A model generated the notes under the pieces. That model was not told where the DNA came from and searched no databases. It saw nothing but the letters and a program-made list of their open reading frames with translations. Position numbers and translations under genes: made by a program. A stretch of DNA of 21,045 bases from CAYQLT01 sp964418425 (lineage in GTDB: Bacteria > Bacillota > Limnochordia > Limnochordales > Geochordaceae), in the NCBI GenBank assembly GCA_964418425.1, contig CAYQLT010000045.1, positions 1 to 21,045 of the forward strand. The letters are read 5' to 3'. This document shows positions 14,358-21,045 of the stretch, in pieces (within the stretch, counting starts at the first letter, position 1; the number at the start of each line of letters is the position of its first letter).

Positions 14358-15584
14358 TCAGTACAGGAACTCCTCCACGAAGTAGTACGACCATCGGGCT
14401 CCCCGCCCCAACCGGATCCCCTCCAGAAGCGCCTCGGCCTGCTGGCAAAGCTCGGCCGGCGCCAGGGGCCGCACCCCCGCCCGGCGCGCCTTCTGGGAGT
14501 AGGGAGCCCCGGGCTGCTCCACGAAGGGTGACAAAAGCAGCTGATCGCCCGCCCCCAGCCCCATGGCGTTGACACAGCGCACGCTCTCCCGAACGTGCTC
14601 TTCGGCGAACGCCGCGCCGCCGGCTCCCACCATGAGGATGACCCCCACCCCCACCCCTGCCCGGCGGAGGGCATCCACCATCGCCACCGCATCGGCGGCC
14701 GACCCGGGCTTCTCCAGAAAGGCCAGCAGCCGGTCGCTACCGCTCTCCAGCCCCACGTACACCCGCCGCAGGTGGCGGTCGGCCAGCTCCTTCCACTCCG
14801 TGACCGCCTTCTTGCGCCCGCTGAAGGCGTCCAAAAACGCGTAGATCCCGTCCATGGGCCCCGGGCGGCCAGCCCCCTCGCTCCCCCGCTCGCCGTGGGG
14901 CCGCCCTTCGACGCCCCGTCCTGCGTGCGCCGACTCGCACCCCTCGAACGAAAAGAGAGCGGCGACCGTCTCGAAGTAGGGGATGAGCCGACGGACGGGC
15001 AGAACCAGCGCGTTGGCGTCGCCCAGGAAGATGGAGTGGCGCCGGGCGATCCCGGGCCCGAAGAAGGCCACCACCTCGCCCACGTGCCGCCGGAACTCCT
15101 CGGGGCTGCGCACCCGAAACGGACGCTGGCGGTAAAAGGTGCAAAACGTGCAGCGGTTGTACCAGCAGCCCGCCGTCAACTGCAACACGACGGAGAGGTA
15201 CTGGTCCGGCGGCAGGATCCCGATGGGCTCCCAAATGCGCCGAAAACGCGCCGCGTCCGCTTCCAGCTCCTCGGGGGAGAGCGGCCAAAAATCCTTCGCG
15301 CCGGGGGCGTCGACCCCGCCGGCCGCACGCCCGCCGGCAGCCGGCAGAGCCGCCAGGGCCTGCACCGCCGTCTGGTAAGCCCGTTCGACCAGGCGCCGGG
15401 CGGCCCTCGGCCCCAGCATCCGGCGCCGCCGCCGGCTCAAGCCCTCCAGGCGTCGGTCGGTGCGCCGTGCCAGCACCCGCCCGTCAAGCCCCCGGCGGTA
15501 TGCCACCGAACCCACGTACGCCTCCAGCAGGCGCCCCGACAGGTCGAAGGTGTAAAACTCCCGGTCTCCCCGCCCGGCCAGCAC
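14358..15584 (-). CDS. Radical SAM protein
   Basis: This is a 408-residue radical SAM enzyme of unknown substrate. The cluster motif is GCWYNRCTFCTFYRQRPFRVRS, a C-X4-C-X2-C arrangement rather than the common C-X3-C-X2-C. Supporting core elements are SIFLGDANAL, RRVYVGLESGSDRLLAFLEKPG (the conserved 'GlESGsd.vL' element), VDALRRAGVGVGVILMVG and LLLSPFVEQPGAPYS. A Gly/Arg/Glu-rich insertion of about 30 residues lies mid-protein. The N-terminus FYTFDLSGRLLEAYVGSVAYRRGLDGRVL looks like the natural beginning, so I chose GTG 15584. ATG 15659 would add 25 residues and overlap thyX by 14 bases. Neither start has a strong ribosome binding site. It lies between thyX and ilvD in a co-directional run. 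Confidence 0.82.
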   Translation of the reverse strand: MLAGRGDREFYTFDLSGRLLEAYVGSVAYRRGLDGRVLARRTDRRLEGLSRRRRRMLGPRAARRLVERAYQTAVQALAALPAAGGRAAGGVDAPGAKDFWPLSPEELEADAARFRRIWEPIGILPPDQYLSVVLQLTAGCWYNRCTFCTFYRQRPFRVRSPEEFRRHVGEVVAFFGPGIARRHSIFLGDANALVLPVRRLIPYFETVAALFSFEGCESAHAGRGVEGRPHGERGSEGAGRPGPMDGIYAFLDAFSGRKKAVTEWKELADRHLRRVYVGLESGSDRLLAFLEKPGSAADAVAMVDALRRAGVGVGVILMVGAGGAAFAEEHVRESVRCVNAMGLGAGDQLLLSPFVEQPGAPYSQKARRAGVRPLAPAELCQQAEALLEGIRLGRGARWSYYFVEEFLY

Positions 15585-15645
15585 CGAGGCCGGCTTACAC
15601 CGAAGCCATGCGCTGGTGGGTAGTGGCGCTGCACGAGGTACGCTC

Positions 15646-16443
15646 TCACTCGAAGGCATATCCCGGCTCGGCCACTTCACTCCCGTCGGGGCCTACCCGT
15701 ACCCGGAAGTCGCCGAACACCGCCGGCGCCTGCTCCTGCAGGATCTTCAACACCGCGATGGCCACCCGGCGGATCTCGGGTTCGGCGTGCTCGGAGGCCC
15801 GCATGCGGATGAAATGCCGCCATGCCCGGAAGTTCCCCGTCATCACCAGCGCCGTCTCCGTCGCGTTGGGCAGCACCGAGCGGGCCGCCTGCCGCGCCAT
15901 CTTGCGCCGGGTCGCCGGATCCGGGACGTGGGCGAAGCGCCGCTTGAGATGCTCCACCAACCGGGCGTACGCGGCCCGGGCCTCCTCCGCCACCTGCGCC
16001 AGGATGGCCTGGGCCTGCGGGTCGTCGGCGAAGGCCACCGGCAGCACCATGCGGGCGTGTTCCTCGTTGACGTAGCGCTGGGAAACTTGAGAGTAGGAGA
16101 AGAGCCGGTGGCGCACGATTTCGTGGCTGCAGGATCGGGATATGCCTTCGATGAGAAAGCTTGCGCTGGCATGCTCGATCACCGATAGGTGGCCCTGCTC
16201 CAGCAGGTGTGCGATGTACTCGGCGTTGCTGCGGCCGCTGGGGTTGTGGAAGCTTCGGTAGCACAGCCGCCCCGAAAACTCGATGAGGCGCTGCGCCGGC
16301 CGATCCGTGTCCGTCACCCAGGGGATGTGGGGCGGGGGGAAAAAGGCCGACATGGCGATGAGGGTGACCCTCGGGCCGAGGCACCACCCCTCTCCGTTGG
16401 CCGCCTCGGGGTGCCGCCCCTGCGGCCGGGCGCCCTCCTGCAT
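15646..16443 (-). CDS. thyX: Flavin-dependent thymidylate synthase
   Basis: This 265-residue FAD- and NADPH-dependent enzyme methylates dUMP to dTMP using methylenetetrahydrofolate, without producing dihydrofolate. The signature RHRX7S is present as RHRLFSYSQVS (Arg111-His112-Arg113), followed by QRY. SVIEHASASFLIEGISRSCSHEIVRHR and NFRAWRHFIRMRASEHAEPEIRRVA are the other conserved blocks. I use ATG 16443 because GGAGG lies four bases upstream and the first strand RVTLIAM is then retained. ATG 16353 would remove that strand. It is the first visible gene of the minus-strand run, and its promoter probably lies in or beside the N run that starts at 16471. Confidence 0.94.
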   Translation of the reverse strand: MQEGARPQGRHPEAANGEGWCLGPRVTLIAMSAFFPPPHIPWVTDTDRPAQRLIEFSGRLCYRSFHNPSGRSNAEYIAHLLEQGHLSVIEHASASFLIEGISRSCSHEIVRHRLFSYSQVSQRYVNEEHARMVLPVAFADDPQAQAILAQVAEEARAAYARLVEHLKRRFAHVPDPATRRKMARQAARSVLPNATETALVMTGNFRAWRHFIRMRASEHAEPEIRRVAIAVLKILQEQAPAVFGDFRVRVGPDGSEVAEPGYAFE

Positions 16444-16470
16444 TCCGCCTCCACCTCTCCGCCTGCGTGC

Positions 16471-16570
16471 NNNNNNNNNNNNNNNNNNNNNNNNNNNNNN
16501 NNNNNNNNNNNNNNNNNNNNNNNNNNNNNNNNNNNNNNNNNNNNNNNNNNNNNNNNNNNNNNNNNNNNNN
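16471..16570. other. Scaffold gap, 100 N
   Basis: This is a placeholder of exactly 100 N between the divergent thyX and dxr genes. Unlike the first gap, the flanks share no repeat that I can see, so real unknown sequence is missing here, likely including the thyX promoter and the -35 region of dxr. Confidence 0.9.
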
Positions 16571-16593
16571 ACCTGGGTGCCGGCCGGCCGCGA

Positions 16594-16599
16594 TATAAT
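16594..16599 (+). promoter_or_regulatory. Candidate -10 box (TATAAT) for dxr
   Basis: A perfect TATAAT lies 31 bases upstream of the ATG at 16631, which would give a leader of about 25 bases. The -35 position falls at or next to the end of the N run (16571-16576 reads ACCTGG), so it cannot be confirmed. Confidence 0.5.
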
Positions 16600-16630
16600 G
16601 GCACGGGATTTCGCAGGTTGCCTTTACCAC

Positions 16631-17881
16631 ATGCAGGACGCTGTGCGCACCCAGCATGTTCCGGCCGGCCCGCACCCGCCCTCCCTGCGGCGGGTGGCCG
16701 TCCTGGGTTCGACGGGGTCACTGGGAAACCAGGCCCTCGACCTCTGCCGGCGCTTCAGCGACCGGGTTCGGGTGGTGGCCCTGGGGGCCTCCGGGCGCAA
16801 CGCTGCGCTGCTGCTCCGACAGGCCCGGGCCTTCCGCCCCGCCCTGGTGGCCGTCCCGGACCCCGGGCAGGCCCGCCGCCTGCAGGCCGAACTCGGCGCC
16901 GGCCCGACCGAGGTGATCGGCGGGCCGGACGCGCTGGTACAGGCCGCTGTCCACCCGGAGGTGGACCTGGCCCTGGTGCTCACCGTCGGCCTGGCCGGCC
17001 TGGAGCCCACCCTGCGTGCCCTCGAGGCCGGCAAGCGGGTGGCTTTGGCCAACAAGGAGGTTCTCGTCGCGGCCGGCGAACTCCTGGAGAGCGCCCACCG
17101 GGTGCGCCGGGGCCAGCTTTTGCCGGTGGATTCCGAGCACTCGGCCATCTGGCAGAGCCTGTGGGGCGAGCCCGAAGGCGCCGTGGAGCGGCTGTGGCTC
17201 ACCGCCTCGGGGGGGCCGTTCTGGGGATGGCCGCCGGAGCGCCTGGCGGCGGTGACGCCGCAGCAGGCCCTCAATCACCCCACCTGGCGCATGGGCCCAC
17301 GGGTGACGGTGGACTCGGCCACCCTCATGAACAAGGGGTTCGAGGTGATCGAGGCCCATCACCTGTTCGGGGTGCCCTACGAACGGATCCGCGTCGTGGT
17401 CCACCGCCAGAGCGTGGTGCACTCGGTGCTGGAGTTCTGCGATGGATCTTACAAGGCCCAGCTGAGCCTGCCCGACATGCGGATCCCCTTGCTGGTGGCC
17501 ATGAGCTTTCCGGAGCGCTGGGCGCTTCCCACCGAGCCCCTGTTCCGGCCTGCTTCGGGGGACGGGATGAGGGGACCCCTTGCGCTCACCTTCGAACTTC
17601 CGGCGGATGAGCCCCGCAGCGTGCGGCTGGCCCGGCAGGCAGCCGAGGCAGGTGGAACCTACCCGGCGGTGCTCGCGGCGGCCGACGAGGCGGCGGTGCA
17701 GGCGTTTTTGGGCGGCCGGCTGCGCTTCGACCGGCTGCTGGACGTGGTGGAGGCCGTCTTGCAGGAGCACGAGCCGTCCGGCGGCCTGCTGCACGTGGAG
17801 CAGGTGCGGGAGGCGGACCGCTGGGCCCGGGAAGCGGCCGAGCGGATCACCGAAGGGCTTGTTTCGGGTGGGGCCGAATAG
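16631..17881 (+). CDS. dxr: 1-deoxy-D-xylulose 5-phosphate reductoisomerase
   Basis: This 416-residue enzyme carries out the second step of the MEP isoprenoid pathway: NADPH-dependent conversion of DXP to 2-C-methyl-D-erythritol 4-phosphate. The NADPH fold is RRVAVLGSTGSLGNQALDL (GSTGSLG at 26-32), followed by GKRVALANKEVLVAAGELL. Metal ligands are in PVDSEHSAIWQ (Asp167, Glu169) and TLMNKGFEVIEAHHLF (Met233 to about 248, with Glu238), and the active-site loop is LWLTASGGPFWGWP. I choose ATG 16631, downstream of a TATAAT box; it leaves about 20 residues before the conserved strand, and GTG 16694 would be a shorter alternative. The gene is transcribed away from thyX. In many bacteria dxr neighbours cdsA and rseP, but here it is followed by a repeat and htpX. 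Confidence 0.97.
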   Translation: MQDAVRTQHVPAGPHPPSLRRVAVLGSTGSLGNQALDLCRRFSDRVRVVALGASGRNAALLLRQARAFRPALVAVPDPGQARRLQAELGAGPTEVIGGPDALVQAAVHPEVDLALVLTVGLAGLEPTLRALEAGKRVALANKEVLVAAGELLESAHRVRRGQLLPVDSEHSAIWQSLWGEPEGAVERLWLTASGGPFWGWPPERLAAVTPQQALNHPTWRMGPRVTVDSATLMNKGFEVIEAHHLFGVPYERIRVVVHRQSVVHSVLEFCDGSYKAQLSLPDMRIPLLVAMSFPERWALPTEPLFRPASGDGMRGPLALTFELPADEPRSVRLARQAAEAGGTYPAVLAAADEAAVQAFLGGRLRFDRLLDVVEAVLQEHEPSGGLLHVEQVREADRWAREAAERITEGLVSGGAE

Positions 17882-17889
17882 CTTACAAT
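17859..17889 (+). promoter_or_regulatory. Weak candidate promoter for htpX
   Basis: TTGTTT (17859-17864) and TACAAT (17884-17889) are spaced by 19 bases across the dxr stop codon. The spacing is longer than ideal. It would place the tandem repeat in the 5' leader of htpX. Confidence 0.3.
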
Positions 17890-17920
17890 GAAGCCGGTGC
17901 GGCAGTCCTGGGCCACCGCC

Positions 17921-18010
17921 GGGTGGGGGCAGACGCCACGTTTGGCCATCCCGGGGTGGGAGCAGACGCCGCGTTTGGCCATCCCCGGCTGGGGGCGGAT
18001 GCCGCGCACG
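17921..18010 (+). repeat. 33-bp tandem repeat, 2.7 copies
   Basis: Units lie at 17921-17953, 17954-17986 and a partial, more divergent one at 17987-18010. The first two differ at only about three of 33 positions. Each carries the core CAGACGCC (third copy CGGATGCC) at a constant 33-base period, and the first two also share CGTTTGGCCATCCC. The array fills most of the spacer between dxr and htpX. Because 33 is a multiple of three it stays open in several frames, but I see no credible start or coding context for it. Confidence 0.85.
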
Positions 18011-18035
18011 AAGGTTTCAGGAGGGTGAGCACGAG

Positions 18036-18943
18036 ATGGCGCGCCGGATGGCTGCGGCCGCCGATCCGGGCCTGACAGCGCGGATGCTTTTGACGATGCT
18101 GCTGTTGGGGGCGGTCTATCTCTTCTTTGTCAGCGTGCTGATGGCTTACGGTGTGGATACCTTCTCCCTGGTGCTCATCGTGGGCCTCATGCTGCTGGCC
18201 CAGGTCTACCTGTCCGACCGGCTGGTCATGTGGTCCACCGGAGCCCGGGAGGTAAGCCCGCAGGAAGCGCCCGAGCTGCACGACATGGTGGCTCGGCTGG
18301 CGGCGCTGGCGGATCTGCCCAAGCCGCGGGTGGCCATCGTCCCTTCGCCGGTGCCCAACGCCTTCGCGACCGGACGCAGCCCCCGAAGCGCGGTGGTGGC
18401 GGTGACCCGGGGGTTGCTGGAGCGGCTCAACCGGGGTGAGCTGGAGGCGGTGCTGGCGCACGAGATCACGCATGTCCGCAACCGCGATGTGGCGGTCATC
18501 ACCATCGCCAGCTTCTTTGCGACGGTGGCCGCCTTCCTGACCCGCCAGCTCTTGTGGATGGGGATGTGGGGTGTCCCCATGGGGGGGCGGCGAGACGAAC
18601 GGAGCAGCGGCGCCGCTGCCTGGGCGGTCATCTACCTGGTGTCGCTTCTGGTGTACTTTGTGAGCTACATCCTCATCCGGGCTCTGTCCCGCTACCGGGA
18701 GTACGCCGCGGATCGAGGGGCTGCCTATCTGACGGGCGCGCCCTCCCATCTGGCCTCGGCGCTGATCAAGATCAGCGGGGTCATGGAGCGCATACCCGCC
18801 CAGGACCTGCGGCAGGCGGAGGCGCTTAACGCCTTCTTCATCATCCCGGCCTTGCGGGGAAGCACCATCGCCGAGCTGTTCTCCACCCACCCGTCGCTGG
18901 AAAACCGCCTGGCCTACCTTCGACGCCTGGAGTTGGAGCTGGC
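18036..18943 (+). CDS. htpX: HtpX family membrane zinc metalloprotease, 3' end in gap
   Basis: This is a membrane-embedded M48 protease that degrades misfolded membrane proteins. The start is ATG 18036 with AGGAGG at 18019-18024. Two N-terminal membrane segments (about 16-38 and 42-62) precede the catalytic region with PKPRVAIVPSPVPNAFATGRSP. The zinc motif HEITH is at 142-146, and the third ligand is Glu222 in YREYAADRGAA. Two further hydrophobic segments lie between them. The visible 302 residues reach FSTHPSLENRLAYLRRLELEL, which matches the usual C-terminal 'fsTHPpl..Ri..L', so probably only a few residues plus the stop are lost in the N run. The next plus-strand gene is pspAB, with pspA and pspAA convergent, a known HtpX partnership. 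Confidence 0.93.
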
Positions 18944-19043
18944 NNNNNNNNNNNNNNNNNNNNNNNNNNNNNNNNNNNNNNNNNNNNNNNNNNNNNNNNN
19001 NNNNNNNNNNNNNNNNNNNNNNNNNNNNNNNNNNNNNNNNNNN
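18944..19043. other. Scaffold gap, 100 N, between htpX and pspAB
   Basis: This 100 N placeholder has no shared sequence on its flanks. The end of htpX, the spacer and the first roughly 60 codons of pspAB should lie here, which needs more than 100 bases, so the true gap is probably longer than drawn. Confidence 0.85.
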
Positions 19044-19434
19044 CCGAGCCGAGGTGCAGCGGGATGGTTACGGGTACACCTGGATCCTGCTGGAGGACCG
19101 CGAGTTCGAGGATCTCCTGACCCTGGTGCACATGGCCGCTTCCACCCTGGAGGAGAAGGGGTACGGCACCCAGATTCTCTCGGCCGTCTTCCGGTTTCGG
19201 CCCGGGCCGCGGCTGGTCGCCGCCAGCGGCCCCGATGCGCCGGAGCGTCTGTATCTCATTTACAACTACAAGCGGGGCCGCTTCTACCCGTTCGTGCCCA
19301 GGGGCACGGGCAGCGGCCCGGCCGGCGGCCGGCACGAAAGCGGCGAACTGCAAGCCGCCTCGCTGTTGGCCCGGGATCTGCCCACCGAACCCGACCCGGC
19401 CCGGTGGTACCCCATCTGGGACTGCCCGGTCTGA
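19044..19434 (+). CDS. pspAB: PspA-associated protein PspAB, 5' end in gap
   Basis: The reading frame enters from the N run at 19045 and ends with TGA at 19432-19434, giving about 129 visible residues. The sequence RDGYGYTWILLEDREFEDLLTLVHMAASTLEEKGYG, then YLIYNYKRGRFYPFVPRG and ARDLPTEPDPARWYPIWDCPV, matches the C-terminal two thirds of the PspAB family. That family is found next to pspA, pspAA and htpX genes. Its molecular activity is not established; it is thought to work with PspA in envelope maintenance. GTG 19054 is an internal codon, not a likely start. The gene ends 15 bases from the convergent pspAA stop. The family call comes from remembered features and neighbourhood. Confidence 0.82.
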
Positions 19435-19449
19435 GACACGCAGGCGCTG

Positions 19450-19731
19450 TTAGCGAAGCAGTTCCCTGGGGTAGCCCGCCAGGAGCTCTCGGGCCTCTTC
19501 CAGCGTGGTGTCCGGAGGCGGCAGGACGAGATCCGACTCCCGCAGCTCCCGATCGTCCAGGCGACGTCCCTGCGTACGAACGATCTGCAGCACCCGCGTC
19601 AGATGCTCGTGGAAGGCCGATTCGTCGCCCTTTGCGACGGCATCCAGCAGCGCGTCGTCCTCCTGGTCCAGGTGCGCCAGAGCGGCTCCGCTCAGTTCGT
19701 ACTGCCCTTCCGTGGAGATACGAATGATCAT
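19450..19731 (-). CDS. pspAA: PspA-associated protein PspAA
   Basis: This 93-residue protein starts at ATG 19731, overlapping the pspA stop by 3 bases (ATGA), so it is translationally coupled. The N-terminus MIIRISTEGQYELSGAALAHLDQEDDALLDAVAKGDESAFHEHLTRVLQIVRTQG and the C-terminal RELRESDLVLPPPDTTLEEARELL are characteristic of PspAA, a small acidic domain usually encoded directly after pspA. It probably binds or modulates PspA. It has no signal peptide or membrane segment, so it should be cytoplasmic. Its 3' end faces pspAB across 15 bases, closing the four-gene module. Confidence 0.88.
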   Translation of the reverse strand: MIIRISTEGQYELSGAALAHLDQEDDALLDAVAKGDESAFHEHLTRVLQIVRTQGRRLDDRELRESDLVLPPPDTTLEEARELLAGYPRELLR

Positions 19732-20426
19732 GCGCCCACCTCCTGCTTGAGACGGGCGAGGTCGGTGGCGACCTGCTGGGAGACTTTCAGTTTGGCCAGC
19801 TCCTGCTCCACGCCCGCCGGGGCGCTCACCCTGTCCTCCAGCACGCCCGTGGCCACCAACTCATCGATGGCAGCGGCCCGGGCTCGCATCTCCTCGGTTT
19901 TGCGCTCGGCCCGCTCCACGGCCAGCCCGACGTCCGCCAGCTCCTCCGAAAGTCCCGTGGCGGCCTCGCCGATGCGCACCTGGGCTTCTGCGGCAGAGTA
20001 CTGGGCCTTGATGACCTCTTTTTGGGCCCGAAAGGCCTCCACCTTGGCCCGCAGCCGGGATTCGGCCACCTCCAGCTTTTTCTGCTCCTCCTCCAGGCGG
20101 GCGACCTGGGCCAGGATCCCGTCGGCCTGCTGCTGCAGTTCGGCCTTGCGCTGCAGGGCGGCGACGGCCAGATCTTCGCGGCCTGCCTTGAGGGCCTCGC
20201 GGGCCTGCTCCTCCAGGCGCTGGGCCGTCTCCTTGAGGCGCACCACCTGAAGCTCCAGGCGCTTCTTGGAGGTGACCACCTCGGCCATGTTGCGCCGTAC
20301 TTTCTGGATGAGCTCGAGCTGGCGCTGGTAGGAAAGCTCCAGGGTCTCCCGCGGATCCTCCCAGCGCTCCACCAGCTTGTTCACCTTCGCCTTCAGCACC
20401 GTGGACATGCGGGACAAGACACCCAT
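19728..20426 (-). CDS. pspA: PspA/IM30 (Vipp1) family envelope-stress protein
   Basis: This 232-residue, almost entirely coiled-coil protein belongs to the ESCRT-III-like PspA/IM30 family, which polymerises on damaged membranes. I start it at ATG 20426 (MGVLSRMSTVLKAKVNKLVERWEDPRETLELSYQRQLELI), the conserved helix-0/1 beginning. GTG 20438 would add four residues. GGGAG lies upstream at a workable distance. Long Glu/Lys/Gln/Ala heptads run from about residue 25 to 190, followed by ATGVLEDRVS and a final short helix, as in actinobacterial-type PspA. It is followed by the overlapping pspAA and is divergent from sufB. No pspF or pspC regulator gene is in the window. Confidence 0.93.
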   Translation of the reverse strand: MGVLSRMSTVLKAKVNKLVERWEDPRETLELSYQRQLELIQKVRRNMAEVVTSKKRLELQVVRLKETAQRLEEQAREALKAGREDLAVAALQRKAELQQQADGILAQVARLEEEQKKLEVAESRLRAKVEAFRAQKEVIKAQYSAAEAQVRIGEAATGLSEELADVGLAVERAERKTEEMRARAAAIDELVATGVLEDRVSAPAGVEQELAKLKVSQQVATDLARLKQEVGA

Positions 20427-20478
20427 GACGGCCCCCACTCTCCCGGAGCCAGCCTTTGACCGCTGGCCGGCGTCGCCA

Positions 20479-20490
20479 CCATTATAATGG
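20479..20490 (-). promoter_or_regulatory. Palindrome CCATTATAATGG with -10-like box for pspA
   Basis: This perfect 12-base palindrome contains TATAAT on both strands. On the minus strand it would give pspA a leader of about 48 bases. No convincing -35 box lies 16-18 bases upstream, so it could instead be an operator or an activator-dependent promoter. Confidence 0.35.
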
Positions 20491-20555
20491 CCTGCGGGGC
20501 CCGTAGCGAGGTCACAAGGCCGAGGGTGGCTGTCCAGCCCCGGTGGGCTCTTAAC

Positions 20556-20593
20556 CCCGCCCCGCCGGAGGGGGCGGGCGCACCGCGCCCGCC
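20556..20593. repeat. Two mutually exclusive GC hairpins
   Basis: CCCGCCCC (20556-20563) pairs with GGGGCGGG (20571-20578), and GGCGGGCGC (20573-20581) pairs with GCGCCCGCC (20585-20593). The two stems share bases, so only one can form. They lie upstream of both candidate promoters in the pspA-sufB divergent spacer, so neither visible gene would transcribe them. No T-tract follows. Confidence 0.5.
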
Positions 20594-20630
20594 GTGCCCG
20601 ACCGGCGAAGCCCCTTAACCCGGTAAAGTA

Positions 20631-20659
20631 TTGACACCACTAACTATCCTGGCTAGACT
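20631..20659 (+). promoter_or_regulatory. Sigma-70/SigA-type promoter of sufB
   Basis: TTGACA (20631-20636) is a perfect -35 box and TAGACT (20654-20659) a fair -10 box, with an ideal 17-base spacer. The surrounding bases are markedly AT-richer than the rest of the window. Transcription would begin near 20666, about 25 bases before the sufB start. Confidence 0.75.
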
Positions 20660-20689
20660 TTTCGTGGCACTTGCGGAGGGGGCGACGCT

Positions 20690-21045
20690 GTGTCCAAGCA
20701 GGGTCCCACGCTGGAGATGGAGTACCGCTATGGGTTCTCCGACCCCGAGGAGTACGTCTACAGGTCCCGCAAGGGGCTTGACCGCCAGGTGGTCGAGGAG
20801 ATCTCGGCCATCAAGGGCGAGCCCGACTGGATGCGCAAGTTCCGCCTCAAGGCCCTCCAGATCTTCGAGACCAAGCCGATGCCGGGCTGGGGCGGCGACC
20901 TCTCCCGGCTGCGCTTCGACGATATCTACTACTACATCCGGCCCACCGACCGGCGGGGGCGCTCGTGGGATGAGGTTCCCGAAACCATCAAGAAGACCTT
21001 CGACCGCCTGGGCATCCCCGAGGCCGAGCGGAAGTTCCTGGCGGG
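20690..21045 (+). CDS. sufB: Fe-S cluster assembly scaffold protein SufB, N-terminal part
   Basis: The gene runs off the window; 118 codons are visible. The start is GTG 20690 with GGAGGG at 20675-20680. The sequence YRYGFSDPEEYVYRSRKGLDRQVVEEISAIKGEPDWMRKFRLKALQIFETKPMPGWGGDLSRLRFDDIYYYIRPTDRRGRSWDEVPETIKKTFDRLGIPEAE is highly typical of the SufB N-terminus. SufB forms the SufBC2D scaffold on which Fe-S clusters are built in the cytoplasm. It has its own near-consensus promoter, so sufB appears to be the first gene of its transcription unit; many Bacillota start the operon with sufC. Clients in this window include IlvD and the radical SAM protein. Confidence 0.95.
   Translation, partial: MSKQGPTLEMEYRYGFSDPEEYVYRSRKGLDRQVVEEISAIKGEPDWMRKFRLKALQIFETKPMPGWGGDLSRLRFDDIYYYIRPTDRRGRSWDEVPETIKKTFDRLGIPEAERKFLA

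Noticed and set aside
12764..14572. Long plus-strand open frame of 602 codons opposite ilvD
   Set aside because: It is a shadow of ilvD, whose minus-strand protein has all catalytic motifs.
17921..18010. CRISPR-like array
   Set aside because: The 33-bp units are contiguous with no unique spacers, only about 2.7 copies exist, and no cas gene is near.
18036..19727. Single long frame joining HtpX to downstream sequence through Ns
   Set aside because: The frame after the gap is not the PspAB frame and is antisense or low-complexity in character; the join depends on the arbitrary 100 N length.

Overview
This is a very GC-rich bacterial window from a scaffold with three 100-base N runs. GTG and TTG starts are common, Shine-Dalgarno motifs are strong (GGAGG type), and neighbouring genes often overlap by 4-8 bases. 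Several features suggest a cell with an outer membrane: a secretin C-terminus at the left edge, a signal-peptide protein with a barrel-like C-terminus directly behind it, and a solute-binding protein with a signal peptide but no lipobox cysteine. Together with Bacillota-like ribosome binding sites, this would suit a diderm high-GC Bacillota lineage such as Limnochordia. Deinococcota or another high-GC diderm phylum cannot be excluded from the sequence alone.

Layout: (1) 1-1630, secretin tail plus a coupled exported protein. (2) 1745-6634, a complete branched-chain/hydrophobic amino-acid ABC importer in the order livK-livH-livM-livG-livF. (3) 6683-9032 on the minus strand, a class I aminotransferase followed by an ornithine cyclodeaminase-family protein, converging on livF. 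(4) 9033-9431, a regulatory-looking region with short repeats and a scaffold gap that is probably artificial, because the two contig ends carry the same 55 bases. (5) 9432-10774, a zinc-type MDR oxidoreductase with a translationally coupled small Cys-pair protein. (6) 16443-10710 on the minus strand, a five-gene run: thyX, a radical SAM protein, ilvD, cofE (coenzyme F420 gamma-glutamyl ligase) and an FAH-family hydrolase. (7) After the second gap, dxr of the MEP isoprenoid pathway, then a 33-bp tandem repeat. (8) 18036-20426, an envelope-stress module: htpX and pspAB on the plus strand converge on pspA-pspAA on the minus strand, with the third gap between htpX and pspAB. (9) 20690-end, the start of sufB behind a near-consensus sigma-70-type promoter.

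The LIV importer, aminotransferase, cyclodeaminase-family protein, dihydroxy-acid dehydratase and FAH hydrolase suggest an amino-acid uptake and branched-chain metabolism neighbourhood. CofE indicates that the organism probably makes F420. The PspA/PspAA/PspAB/HtpX set is a recognised membrane-stress partnership; its two-strand convergent arrangement is the most interesting systems-level feature. I did not find a CRISPR array, tRNA, rRNA, insertion sequence or phage module, and nothing here is convincingly an undescribed system.
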